NCBI GenBank assembly: GCA_905339255.1
Contig: CAJPFO010000030.1
Location: forward strand, 1 to 34,701
Origin: Myxococcaceae bacterium
Lineage (GTDB): Bacteria > Myxococcota_A > UBA9160
Length of the DNA: 34,701 nt
Direction of reading: 5' to 3'
Shown here: positions 1 through 8,329 of the stretch, piece after piece
Layout: each line of letters begins with the position of its first letter
Position numbering within the stretch: position 1 is the stretch's first letter
Position numbers and translations under genes: made by a program
The notes under the pieces: model-generated
Database searches by the model: none
What the model was told of the DNA's origin: nothing
Seen by the model: the letters and a program-made list of their open reading frames with translations, nothing else

Positions 1-474
1 GAGCGCCGCCGCCACCGTCGTGTCGGGAGCGCCGGGCTTCGAGAAGCGTCGAACGAGCCGGTCCCCCGCGACGAGCGCGGAGAGACGCTCGCCGAGCGAG
101 AGGTGTCGATAGCGAAGCAGCGCGGCTCCGAAATGGAGCGGCGCCGGAAGCCTCGGCGCGACGATCGCCGAGGTCCGCTTCGAAGCGTCGGAAAGCGACG
201 GATCACAGAGTGCGATCGACAGGTCGCTTCCCCAGAGCGCGTCGCGGGTTCCGATGCGAGCGAGAAAACCGAGGAACTCGTCGTAGCAGCCCATGAGGGC
301 ATGCTGCCCGTTGTCGATCGCGTCACCGGTCTTGCGGTCGACGAAAGACCGCGCGCGACCACCGGCCGCTGCGGTCGATTCGAGCACCCAGACCTCGCGG
401 CCGGCTTCGGCGAGCTTCGTCGCCGCCGCGAGACCGGCGACGCCCCCTCCGACGACGACGACGACACGGCTCAT
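1..474 (-). CDS. hpnE: HpnE, squalene-associated FAD-dependent desaturase/oxidoreductase (3' end outside window)
   Basis: Only the N-terminal 158 residues are inside the window; the frame is open to base 1 and the C-terminus lies beyond it. The protein begins MSRVVVVVGGGVAGLAAA, a Rossmann FAD-binding GxGxxG fold, followed near residue 30 by the E-S-x5-GGRARS segment typical of amine-oxidase/phytoene-desaturase-like flavoproteins. DNGQHALMGCYDEFLGFL at about residues 54-71 is the HpnE signature region. In the known HpnCDE route HpnE reduces hydroxysqualene to squalene. It is the last visible gene of the hopanoid operon: its ATG (474-472) overlaps the TGA (473-471) of the hpnC-hpnD fusion in an ATGA junction, which fixes the start and suggests translational coupling. 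Confidence rests on motif plus context. Confidence 0.88.
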   Translation of the reverse strand, partial: MSRVVVVVGGGVAGLAAATKLAEAGREVWVLESTAAAGGRARSFVDRKTGDAIDNGQHALMGCYDEFLGFLARIGTRDALWGSDLSIALCDPSLSDASKRTSAIVAPRLPAPLHFGAALLRYRHLSLGERLSALVAGDRLVRRFSKPGAPDTTVAAAL

Positions 475-2252
475 GCTCCCTCCCCTGCTCCGAGCCAGGT
501 GCGCGCGGCGATCGCGAGACGCCGGGGCTTCGACAAGCGAATGGGCTCGGGTCCCACCGGGAAGCCGCGTTCATGGATCTCGTCGAGAAGCGCCCGATAG
601 ATCGCCCCCATTGCGAGCGCCGGACGAAGTGTCCTGCGCTCCACGACCGGAAGGAGCGCGTCCGCGCGCTCGTAGAAGAGCCTCGCCCGCTCGGCCTCGT
701 AGGCGAGGAGCAGACGGAGCGCGTCCCCCCCCTCTCCGGCGAGAAGCGTCTCGGGGCGGACTCCGAAGCGGACGAGATCCTCTTGCGGAAGGTAGATCCG
801 CCCCGACGCCGCATCGTTCCCGACGTCCCGCAGCACGTTGGTGAGCTGCACCGCGATGCCGAGCGTCTCGGCCCATTCGCGGACGCGAGGGCCGCGGGCG
901 CCGAGGAGATTCACGACGAGGATTCCGACGGTCGACGCCACCCGGTAGCAGTAACGGCGAAGATCCTCGAAGCGCTCGAAGGGCTCCGCGCGGAGGTCCG
1001 ATTCGACGCCGAGCAGGAGATCCTCGAAGACCTCCTGCGGAAGCCGGAAGCGATGTACGGCGTCTCCGAGAGCGATCCCGACCGGATGCTCCGACTTGCC
1101 GAGGTACGCCGCCTCGAGCTCGGAGCGCCAGCGCGCGATGAGTGCGAGGCGATCGCCCGCGATCGACGGATCGTCGGCGATGTCGTCGGCGAGCCGGCAG
1201 AACGCGTAGACGGCGTGGAGCGCACGGCGCCGCGGCGCAGGAAGCATCCAGAAGGCGGCCGAGAAGCTCGATCCACTTCGCCGGACGATCGCCGCACAGT
1301 GTTCGTAGGCTTTCCGCACACGAGGATCGAGAGTTCCCTCGCCCGCCGGATCCCACGAGCGCGCGGTCACCGCATCGCGAAGCCCGCGCACGACGATCGC
1401 CAGCCGGTCGCGCGTCTCGACCCTCGGCGCCCCCGCCGCGACGGCGTATTCTGCCCGCGCGAGCGCGTCGCAGGCCGCGAGCCCACCGCGGCGGAAGAGC
1501 GCCACCTCGAGGCGCAGCCGTCCGCCGACCCCACCGAGAAGCTCGCCGCCGGATTCGAGAAGCTCGCGAGCTCGCGCCGTCTCGAACTCGATGAGGCGCC
1601 GCAGCTCTGGAGAATCCTCGCCGCGGAGGATCGCTTCGGGGTCGGCGCCGAAGCGCGCGCAATCCTCGAGCGGCAGGTAGAGCCTTCCGCGTCGCGCATC
1701 GCAAGCCACGTCCTGCCAGTGGTTCACGAGCTGGAGGCCGGTGCAGATCGCGTCGGAGGCACGCCGCATGCGCTCGTCGGGGACGACGGAGAACAGCCGC
1801 ATGACGAGCTCACCGACGGGATTCGCCGAATCGCGGCAATACGAGAGGAGGTCCGCGTACGTCGCGTAGCGCGTCTGGACCAGATCACGCCGGAAGGCGC
1901 GAAAGAGCGCCCGGAACGGATCGAGCGGAAGACCGAGGCTTCGCACCGCGGCCCCCGCCGCTCGCTGCGCGAAATGGGGAGCGTCTCCCCCCTCCGCCGC
2001 CGAGGCGAGGCCACGCTCCCAGGCGTCGAGCGCATCGAGCCGCGCCGCCGCCGATCCGTTCGGCGTGGCATCCTCCTCGTCGGCGAGATCATCGGCCACT
2101 CGCACGACGGCGTAGATCGCCGCGAGCCAACGCCGCGTCGATCGCGGAAGCAACCGCGAGCCGATGGCGAAGTTCTCGTAGTGCGAGCGAGCGAGCGCTT
2201 CGCAGGACGCGAGGTCCCGCGCGAGGCGCTCGGCTCCGGCCGAGGGCTTCAC
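471..2252 (-). CDS. hpnCD: HpnC-HpnD fusion: hydroxysqualene synthase + presqualene diphosphate synthase in one polypeptide
   Basis: This 593-residue protein is two complete squalene/phytoene-synthase-like domains in tandem. Residues about 1-295 resemble HpnC: HYENFAIGSRLLP at 24-36, first Asp motif DDLADE at 54-59, second Asp motif DVACD at 181-185. Residues about 310-593 resemble HpnD: SGSSFSAAFWMLP at 326-338, DDIADD at 356-361, NVLRDVGND at 472-480. Each domain keeps both metal-binding Asp motifs, so both look catalytically competent. HpnD is known to make presqualene diphosphate from two farnesyl diphosphates and HpnC to convert it to hydroxysqualene; in most hopanoid clusters I know they are separate genes of about 280 residues. 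There is no stop or frameshift between them. The start is GTG (2252-2250), overlapping the shc stop as GTGA. The domain order is opposite to the reaction order. Confidence 0.93.
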   Translation of the reverse strand: MKPSAGAERLARDLASCEALARSHYENFAIGSRLLPRSTRRWLAAIYAVVRVADDLADEEDATPNGSAAARLDALDAWERGLASAAEGGDAPHFAQRAAGAAVRSLGLPLDPFRALFRAFRRDLVQTRYATYADLLSYCRDSANPVGELVMRLFSVVPDERMRRASDAICTGLQLVNHWQDVACDARRGRLYLPLEDCARFGADPEAILRGEDSPELRRLIEFETARARELLESGGELLGGVGGRLRLEVALFRRGGLAACDALARAEYAVAAGAPRVETRDRLAIVVRGLRDAVTARSWDPAGEGTLDPRVRKAYEHCAAIVRRSGSSFSAAFWMLPAPRRRALHAVYAFCRLADDIADDPSIAGDRLALIARWRSELEAAYLGKSEHPVGIALGDAVHRFRLPQEVFEDLLLGVESDLRAEPFERFEDLRRYCYRVASTVGILVVNLLGARGPRVREWAETLGIAVQLTNVLRDVGNDAASGRIYLPQEDLVRFGVRPETLLAGEGGDALRLLLAYEAERARLFYERADALLPVVERRTLRPALAMGAIYRALLDEIHERGFPVGPEPIRLSKPRRLAIAARTWLGAGEGA

Positions 2253-4219
2253 CTGCCCCCCGCCGTCGCGCGATCACGCAGCCAGATTCCGAGCGCGGAG
2301 AGCGCGAAGTACTGCGGGTAGCCGTGGTAGCGCAGGTAGAAGTGCCCCGGGAATCCCGTTCCCGTCCACTCCTTCTCGCGCCAGGCGCCGTCGGCCTCCT
2401 GCTTCGCGACGAGGTAGTCGGCGGCCCGCCGCGCCGCCGTGCTCCCGCCGCGGCCTGCCGCGACGAGACCCATGAGCGCCCATGCGGTCTGCGACACGCT
2501 CGACGGCCCGCGTCCGCGTGCACCCGGTTCGCCGTAGGTTCCGGGCGATTCGCCGAAACCACCGTCGGGGTTCTGCCGGCTCTCGAGCCAATCGGCGCCG
2601 CGGCGAACGCGAAGATCGTCGGGGCCGAATCCCATCTTTTCGAGCCCGGTCAGTACCGACCACGTTCCGTAGACGTAGTTGACGCCCCAGCGTCCCCACC
2701 ACGAGCCGTCGGCCTCCTGCTTTTCGGTCACGAAGCGCAGCGCACGCTCGGCCTGCACCGAGGCGAGCGAGTAGCCGAAGTGGCCGAGGATCTCGAGCGC
2801 GCGACCGGTCAGGTCTGCGGTCGGGCTGTCGAGCATCGCCTTCATGTCGGCGAAGGGGATCTCGTTCCAGATCTCGCGAACGTTGTCGACGTCGAATGCT
2901 CCCCATCCGCCGTTCTCGCTCTGCATGTTGAGCATCCAGCGAAGCCCGCGCTGCAACTGCTCCTTCTTTCGCGCCTCGTCGGGCATCCGGATCCGGTCGA
3001 GGAGCATGCAGATCACGGCCGTGTCGTCGACGTCGGGGTAGTGGACGTTCTCGTACTCGAAAGCCCAGCCGCCCGGGAGCGCGTCGGGCCGCTTCTTCGC
3101 CCAGTCGCCTCGAACTCCGAGAATCTGTCGATCGAGCAGCCATTCGCCGACGCGAACCAGCCGCGGATCGTCGGGGCGCACTCCCGAATCGAGCATCGCC
3201 TTCGCGACGAGCACCGTGTCCCAGACCGGCGAGACGCAGGGCTGGAACATGAGACCGCCGTGCATCGGACACGTGAAGGCTTCGACCGCCTCGTGACCGC
3301 GGCGAACGGCGTCGTCGTCGTCGCCGCAAAGCGCCTTGAGTGCGAGTGTCGAGTTCACCATCGCGGGGACGATCCCGCCCCAGCCGCCGTTGCGGTCCTG
3401 CCTCTCGCGGATCCAGCGTTCGGCCTCTCGGAGCGCGCGCTTGCGAAACGGCCGCCAGCTCGTCGCTCGGCCGAGCGAGTGGAGCACGTGGTCGAGCCTC
3501 GCGAAGAAACTCCGCCACGAGAAGAGGTTCGGTCCCGGGTCGAAGGAGAGATCGGCGCGATCGGGCGGCGTGACCCAGCACTCGGAGACACCGCGCCCCT
3601 TCTCGAGCGGGACCCGGAAGTCGAGCGCCTGGAGCATCGTGATCGGTACCACCGTCCCGCGCGCCCACGACGACATCTCGTAGATGCTGAGCGGGAACGA
3701 ATCCGGCAACAGCATGATCTCGACCGGCGTCGCCGGAATCCCGCGCGACGGGAACTCGCCGAAGTACGAGAGCCAGATCCGCGTGAAGACCCCCGACTTC
3801 TCGACTCCACCCTCGGCGAGGATGAACTCGCGCGCCCGGACGAGCGCGGGCTCGTCCGGCGAATGACCGACGAGCTTGAGCGCGAAGTACGCCTCGACCG
3901 CGAGCGAGAGATGGCTCGGGGCTCCTTCGAAGCGCGCCCAGCCGCCGTCGTCGCGCTGCGTCGCCAGCAGGAATTCGGCCGCGAGCCGATCGCGCTCACC
4001 GACGGGAAGCCCCATGCAGCGGCGGTAGATCACGTACTCGGCGGTGATCGTCGCGTCGGCCTCGAGCGGGAAGACCCAGTGACCGTCGTCCTCCTGCGAC
4101 TTCCAGAGGCGCTCGTGCGCGCGCGAGAGCGCCTCCCCGGCGGCGTCGAGCCCCTTCGGAACCGCGATCGCGCCCGTCCCCGGCTTCTCGCTTCCCTCGA
4201 TCTGCAGCAGCCCACTCAT
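2249..4219 (-). CDS. shc: Squalene-hopene cyclase
   Basis: The 656-residue product has the usual length of a squalene-hopene cyclase, the membrane-associated enzyme that folds squalene into hopene/diplopterol. The catalytic acid motif DVDDTA is at residues about 396-401. QW-type repeats recur (QRDDGGW, RQDRNGGWGG, MQSENGGWGAFD, KQEADGSWWG, RQNPDGGFGE, KQEADGAW), and the C-terminal GFPGHFYLRYHGYPQYF block is typical. The frame extends upstream into dxs, but I choose ATG 4219-4217: it overlaps the dxs TGA as ATGA and is preceded by a strong GGAGG with six bases between it and the ATG, the best ribosome-binding site in this operon. It follows dxs and precedes the HpnC-HpnD fusion, placing precursor supply, squalene synthesis and cyclisation in one transcript. 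Confidence 0.96.
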   Translation of the reverse strand: MSGLLQIEGSEKPGTGAIAVPKGLDAAGEALSRAHERLWKSQEDDGHWVFPLEADATITAEYVIYRRCMGLPVGERDRLAAEFLLATQRDDGGWARFEGAPSHLSLAVEAYFALKLVGHSPDEPALVRAREFILAEGGVEKSGVFTRIWLSYFGEFPSRGIPATPVEIMLLPDSFPLSIYEMSSWARGTVVPITMLQALDFRVPLEKGRGVSECWVTPPDRADLSFDPGPNLFSWRSFFARLDHVLHSLGRATSWRPFRKRALREAERWIRERQDRNGGWGGIVPAMVNSTLALKALCGDDDDAVRRGHEAVEAFTCPMHGGLMFQPCVSPVWDTVLVAKAMLDSGVRPDDPRLVRVGEWLLDRQILGVRGDWAKKRPDALPGGWAFEYENVHYPDVDDTAVICMLLDRIRMPDEARKKEQLQRGLRWMLNMQSENGGWGAFDVDNVREIWNEIPFADMKAMLDSPTADLTGRALEILGHFGYSLASVQAERALRFVTEKQEADGSWWGRWGVNYVYGTWSVLTGLEKMGFGPDDLRVRRGADWLESRQNPDGGFGESPGTYGEPGARGRGPSSVSQTAWALMGLVAAGRGGSTAARRAADYLVAKQEADGAWREKEWTGTGFPGHFYLRYHGYPQYFALSALGIWLRDRATAGGR

Positions 4220-5985
4220 TTGTTTCCTCCGAGCCAGCATCGGATCCGCTCTGCGACCGACGCGGCGTCGATTCCAGCGAGGCGCCACTGATCGCCCACC
4301 TCACCGTGCTCCACGAACTCGTCCGGGATACCGATCACGAGCGCCGGGGCCCCCGGCGCGTGCTCGGCGAGGCACTCGAGAACGGCGCTCCCGAAGCCGC
4401 CGTGCGCCGCGTGGTCCTCGATCGTGACGACTCCTGCCGTGCGCCGCGCCGCCCCGGCGATGAGTGCCGCATCGAGAGGCTTCACGAAGCGCGCATCGAT
4501 CACGCCGGCGTCGATTCCCCGTTCGGCGAGTCGTTCGGCGACCGACTCCGCCGTGGCGACGGTCTTGCCGAGCGCGAGCAGCGTCACGTCGGAGCCCTCG
4601 CGGAGCACGACCCCCCGGCCGATCTCGATCGGCTTCGGGTCGGGATCGAGCTCGACTCCGCGCGCCGGACCTCGCGGGAAGCGCAGCGCGAAGGGGCGAC
4701 CCGACTCGACCGCGGTCGCCAGCAGATGCTGAAGCTCGTTCTCGTCACGCGGCGCGGCGATCACGAGATTCGGGATCGACCGCAGATACGCGATGTCGAG
4801 GACTCCGTGATGCGTCGGTCCGTCGGGGCCGACGAGACCCGCGCGATCCATCGCGAACACGACGGGAAGCCCCTGGAGCGCGACGTCGTGAACGACCTGG
4901 TCGAAGGCGCGCTGCAGGAACGTCGAGTAGATCGCACAGACCGGGCGGAAGCCCTCGGCAGCGAGCCCCGCGGCGAAGGTCACGGCGTGCTGTTCGGCGA
5001 TCCCGACGTCGTAGACCCGGTCGGGATGCCTGCGGGCGAACACGTCGAGGCCGGTGCCGTCGAGCATCGCGGCCGTGATCGCCACGACGCGAGGGTCGCG
5101 GTCGGCGACCCTCGAGAGCGCCTCGGCGAAGCACGCCGTCCAGCTCGGCGGCGCGGGCGCCGCAGGCTTGCGAGCAAAGCTCTCACGACAGAAGGGCGCC
5201 GTCGCGTGCCAGGCGAAAGGATCGGCCTCGGCCGGTGCGAAGCCCTTCCCCTTGCGTGTCCGCACGTGGAGGAGGGTCGGACCGGACGCGTCGCGAAGCG
5301 CTTCGAGCGCAGCAAGGAGCTCGCGAAGGTCGTGCCCGTCGACGGGGCCGAGAACGCGGAGACCGAGCGTCTCGAAGTAGGGTCGCGGCGACGCGGCACG
5401 CGAGAGTCCGCCGACGTTCGGCGCGATCGACATGCCGTTGTCGTTGAAGACGATCTTCAAGTCCGCACCGAGGAAGCCGGCGTGGTTCATCCCCTCGAAG
5501 GCCATCCCCGCCGTCGCGGCTCCGTCTCCGATCACGGCGACGACCCGCTCGCTACGTCCCGCGCGGCGCATCGCTTCGGCCATCCCGAGCGCAGCCGAAA
5601 CGCTCGTCCCGGCGTGTCCCGCACCGAAGACGTCGTAGACGCTCTCGATACGGCGCAAGAAACCACTCGGTCCGCTCGCCTTCTTGATCGAGCGGAGCGC
5701 CTCGCGACGCCCGGTGAGCGCCTTGTGTCCGTAGGCCTGGTGTCCGACGTCGAAGAGGATCCGGTCGCGAGGCGTGTCGAAGGCGTAGTGGAGCCCGACG
5801 CAGAGCTCGACGGTGCCGAGGCTTCCTGCGAAGTGGCCTCCGATCTCGGCGCCGATCCCGATCAGGAAGTCGCGGAGCTCGTCCGCGACCTCTCCGAGCC
5901 GCTCTCTCGGCACCCGCCGCAGATCGTCCGGATCGTCGATCCCCGCGAGCCAGCCCGAATGCTCCCGCTGCGCCCCGGCCGCCAC
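4216..5985 (-). CDS. dxs: 1-deoxy-D-xylulose-5-phosphate synthase
   Basis: This thiamine-diphosphate enzyme condenses pyruvate and glyceraldehyde 3-phosphate in the first step of the MEP isoprenoid pathway. The 589-residue product shows HFAGSLGTVEL near 51, GHQAYGHKALTGR at 81-93, FGAGHAGTS near 120-128, the diphosphate/metal motif GDGA at 153 with NDNGMSI at 181-187, YDVGIAEQHAVTFAAGLA (with the catalytic Glu) and MDRAGLVGPDGPTHHG. The open frame runs far upstream through hpnH, but homology begins only at the GTG at 5985-5983, which overlaps the hpnH TAG as TAGTG. It is slightly shorter than the usual 620-640 residues. Its position inside a hopanoid operon implies a dedicated precursor supply; whether a second dxs exists elsewhere cannot be seen. 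Confidence 0.94.
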   Translation of the reverse strand: MAAGAQREHSGWLAGIDDPDDLRRVPRERLGEVADELRDFLIGIGAEIGGHFAGSLGTVELCVGLHYAFDTPRDRILFDVGHQAYGHKALTGRREALRSIKKASGPSGFLRRIESVYDVFGAGHAGTSVSAALGMAEAMRRAGRSERVVAVIGDGAATAGMAFEGMNHAGFLGADLKIVFNDNGMSIAPNVGGLSRAASPRPYFETLGLRVLGPVDGHDLRELLAALEALRDASGPTLLHVRTRKGKGFAPAEADPFAWHATAPFCRESFARKPAAPAPPSWTACFAEALSRVADRDPRVVAITAAMLDGTGLDVFARRHPDRVYDVGIAEQHAVTFAAGLAAEGFRPVCAIYSTFLQRAFDQVVHDVALQGLPVVFAMDRAGLVGPDGPTHHGVLDIAYLRSIPNLVIAAPRDENELQHLLATAVESGRPFALRFPRGPARGVELDPDPKPIEIGRGVVLREGSDVTLLALGKTVATAESVAERLAERGIDAGVIDARFVKPLDAALIAGAARRTAGVVTIEDHAAHGGFGSAVLECLAEHAPGAPALVIGIPDEFVEHGEVGDQWRLAGIDAASVAERIRCWLGGNK

Positions 5986-6983
5986 TAGCGGAGCACCCAG
6001 CGCCCGAACTCGAGCGCGTCGGAGAAGCTCCTCGTCACCTGCTCGGCCGCACTCGCCTCGAAGCCCGAGTGGAGTTTGCAGTTCTCGCAACGCTTGTCGC
6101 GACGCTGGCGGAAGAACTCCCAATCGGTGTTCTCGAGCAATTCGCGGTACGTCCGATGATGGGAATCGGTGATCAGATAGCAGGGGCCCTTCCAGCCTCG
6201 CGGGTTGCGCGTCACGTTCGCCCAGGGCGAGCAGAGGAGCTCGCGCTCTCCGGTCAGGAACCGCAGATAGAGCGGGGTCGAAAGAACCTTGTGTCGCTGC
6301 GCGATCTTGCGGATCCGCTCGAAGCGGCGGTGCACCTCGGACTTCGCCATGTAGATGTCGTTGCCGAGCACCTCGTACGCGTAACCCGGGGTGATCAGGA
6401 AGCCGTGGACGCCCATCCCGTCGAGCATCGTGAAGAGCTCTTCGAGCTCCGCGTCGCTCGTGTCTCTGAAGATCGTCGTGTTCGTCGAGACGCGGTACCC
6501 GCGCTCGACGGCGCGCTTCATCTGCGGGATCACCTGATCGAAGACGCCCTCCTGACACACCGATCGATCGTGCGTCTCGCGCATTCCGTCGAGATGGACC
6601 TGGATCGTCAGGTTCGGATGCGGAGCGACCTTTTCCATGAAGCGATCGAGCAGGATCGCGTTGGTGCAGAGCTGGACGTGCTTGCCCCGATCGAAGCAGC
6701 CCTGGATGAGTTCGGCGTAGGGTTTGTAGATGAGTGGCTCGCCGCCGCAGATCGAGACGATCGGAGCTCCACATTCGTCGATCGACTCGAAGCACTCGTC
6801 GAGCGCCATCTTCTCGTAGTAGGTGTCCTCGTACTCGACGATCCGCCCACATCCCGCACACGCGAGATTGCAGGCGTGGAGAGGTTCGAGCATGAGCACC
6901 AGCGGGTAGTGCTTCTTCCCCGCGAGCCGTTGCTTCGCGATGTAGAGGAAGAGGTCGTATTGAAGGCGCAGCGGGAAACGCAT
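5985..6983 (-). CDS. hpnH: HpnH, radical SAM adenosylhopane synthase
   Basis: HpnH attaches the 5'-deoxyadenosyl group to hopene, the first step of C35 extended hopanoid side-chain synthesis. The 332-residue product has the radical-SAM cluster motif Cx3Cx2C at C38, C42 and C45 (in ACNLACAGCG) and the SAM-binding ICGGEPLIY near residue 80. The following text (QVHLDGMRETHDRSVC, TNTTIFRDT, YEVLGNDIYM, KGPCYLITDSHHRTY) is very close to the HpnH family. A C-terminal CENCKLHSGFE block adds further cysteines. The ATG (6983-6981) overlaps the TGA of the upstream TetR gene as TGATG, and its stop overlaps the dxs GTG, so the gene is buried in a continuously coupled operon. Confidence 0.95.
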   Translation of the reverse strand: MRFPLRLQYDLFLYIAKQRLAGKKHYPLVLMLEPLHACNLACAGCGRIVEYEDTYYEKMALDECFESIDECGAPIVSICGGEPLIYKPYAELIQGCFDRGKHVQLCTNAILLDRFMEKVAPHPNLTIQVHLDGMRETHDRSVCQEGVFDQVIPQMKRAVERGYRVSTNTTIFRDTSDAELEELFTMLDGMGVHGFLITPGYAYEVLGNDIYMAKSEVHRRFERIRKIAQRHKVLSTPLYLRFLTGERELLCSPWANVTRNPRGWKGPCYLITDSHHRTYRELLENTDWEFFRQRRDKRCENCKLHSGFEASAAEQVTRSFSDALEFGRWVLR

Positions 6984-7612
6984 CAGCTCTTCTCCGTGTT
7001 CTTGCGGGGAAGCAGCGCTGCGAGGGCGCGGACGGCCGCCCCCCTTCGCGCCGGCCCCTTCGGGTCGGGATCGACGAGCCCGAGAAAGAGGTTCCCATCG
7101 AGGAGCATGACGAGGCCGGTGGCGAGTGCCTCGGCGTCGTACTCGGGCGGAAGCAGCTCCTCGAGAGTGACCTTCACGTCCTGGCGGAACTGCTCGTGGA
7201 GATCGAGGAGAACGGGTTGGAGCGCTTGCCGGAGGTCGGGCGACTCCATCACCCAGCGGACGAAGGCCTGGATCGCGGCGACGTTGTCCGTGACGAAGCG
7301 TTCGTAGACCACGTAGATCTGCGAGAGCCGCTGCTCGGCCTCGACGTGCAGCAGGTTCTCCTTGAGTTGGTCGCGGAACGGACGGAAGAACTGCGAAACC
7401 GATTCTCCGAAGAGCGTCGCCTTGTCGCCGAAATGCCAGAAGATCGACGCGCGGCTCACCTCGGCGCGCTTCGCGATCTGCGTCACGGTGGTATGCTCGA
7501 AGCCGCGCTGGCTGAAGAGCGCCATCGCGGCCCGGAGGATCCGCTCCCGCGTGACGGCCTTGCGATGAGTCCGCTCCGCCACGAAGTCCCCGCGCTCGTG
7601 GTCGTGTTTCAC
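6983..7612 (-). CDS. TetR-family regulator heading the hopanoid operon
   Basis: The N-terminus is a TetR helix-turn-helix (TRERILRAAMALFSQRGF, then TTVTQIAKRAEVSRASIFWHFGDKATLF at about residues 41-68), followed by an all-helical ligand-binding region with little family identity. The frame is open further upstream, so the start is uncertain. I prefer GTG 7612-7610 (209 residues) because GGAGA lies just before it; GTG 7582 (199 residues) would also keep the whole DNA-binding domain. Either choice overlaps the 5' end of divergent hpnG. As first gene of the operon it probably controls its own transcription and hpnH-dxs-shc-hpnCD-hpnE; the ligand is unknown. No clear TetR palindrome was found at this junction. 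Confidence 0.85.
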   Translation of the reverse strand: MKHDHERGDFVAERTHRKAVTRERILRAAMALFSQRGFEHTTVTQIAKRAEVSRASIFWHFGDKATLFGESVSQFFRPFRDQLKENLLHVEAEQRLSQIYVVYERFVTDNVAAIQAFVRWVMESPDLRQALQPVLLDLHEQFRQDVKVTLEELLPPEYDAEALATGLVMLLDGNLFLGLVDPDPKGPARRGAAVRALAALLPRKNTEKS

Positions 7613-8329
7613 GCGCTCTCCGTCGAGGCCGCAGCCGTGAGCGCGCCGGGCTGGCGCGTCACGCACTGCGCGCCGCAGGAGCTCGAGCCGCCCCGCGAGC
7701 CGACGCTCGCATGGCTGCGAACGGGGATCGGACCCGCCGCCGCCCGCAACGCCGTCGAGCGGCTTCCGCAGGTCGCGATCCGAGCGGCGATCCTCGCCGG
7801 TTTCGCGGGAGGTCTCGCTCCGGGGCTCGCCCCCGGAACCCTGGTCGTCGCCGACCCGCTCCTCGACTCGAAAGGCCGGCAGGCGAGCACACCTCTCGCG
7901 CGCGAAGTCTTCGAGGCGGCACGTGCGGCCGGCCTCGGCGTCGAGCGCGGGCCGCTCGTCACGGTGTCGGAGGTGGCCGCCACCACCGGGGAGAAGGCGC
8001 GGCTCCGCGCCGCGCACGGCGCGCTCGCAGTCGACATGGAGAGCGCGGTTCTCGCCACCGCGCTCGCCGAGCGCAGCATCCCGGCCGCAGCCGTGCGGGT
8101 CGTGCTCGACACCGCGGACGAGGCCGTGCCGGTGTCGGCGGGCGCGCTGCTCCGAAGCCCGCGCCTGCTCGTCGCGGGCGTCCGCATCGCGCTCCGCATG
8201 CGCCGCTGCACCGCCATCTCAGGGCGCCTGCTCGAGGCCTGGCTCGAACGCCTCGCTCGCGGAGCGGAGCCAGGCGACAGAGACCACGCAGACCGCGATC
8301 GCGATGCCGAGCAGCGCGAGACCCGATAG
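7565..8329 (+). CDS. hpnG: HpnG, hopanoid-associated nucleoside phosphorylase-like protein
   Basis: HpnG belongs to the nucleoside phosphorylase superfamily and removes adenine from adenosylhopane after HpnH. Visible family features are the glycine-rich GIGPAAARNAVE and AILAGFAGGLAPGLAPGTLVVAD segments and the ribose-binding AVDMESAVLATALAE followed by AVRVVLDTADEAVP. The ATG at 7565 gives 254 residues but has no Shine-Dalgarno sequence; GTG 7598 or 7604 would remove the overlap with one tetR start choice. The last 35-40 residues are arginine/aspartate-rich and low in complexity. They lie antisense to the 3' end of the CruF-like gene, a 111-base convergent overlap, so the functional domain probably ends near base 8250. 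Confidence 0.87.
   Translation: MSPLRHEVPALVVVFHALSVEAAAVSAPGWRVTHCAPQELEPPREPTLAWLRTGIGPAAARNAVERLPQVAIRAAILAGFAGGLAPGLAPGTLVVADPLLDSKGRQASTPLAREVFEAARAAGLGVERGPLVTVSEVAATTGEKARLRAAHGALAVDMESAVLATALAERSIPAAAVRVVLDTADEAVPVSAGALLRSPRLLVAGVRIALRMRRCTAISGRLLEAWLERLARGAEPGDRDHADRDRDAEQRETR

Noticed and set aside
573-2321. 582-codon plus-strand open frame opposite the hpnC-hpnD fusion
   Set aside because: High-GC DNA gives long antisense frames; the translation is Arg/Glu-rich without domain motifs, while the minus strand encodes a recognisable two-domain enzyme.
2324-4291. 655-codon plus-strand open frame opposite shc
   Set aside because: It is the antisense shadow of squalene-hopene cyclase and shows no fold or motif of its own.
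5986-7098. N-terminal extension of dxs through the hpnH region
   Set aside because: The in-frame text is an Arg-rich shadow of hpnH; Dxs similarity begins only after GTG 5985, which also overlaps the hpnH stop.
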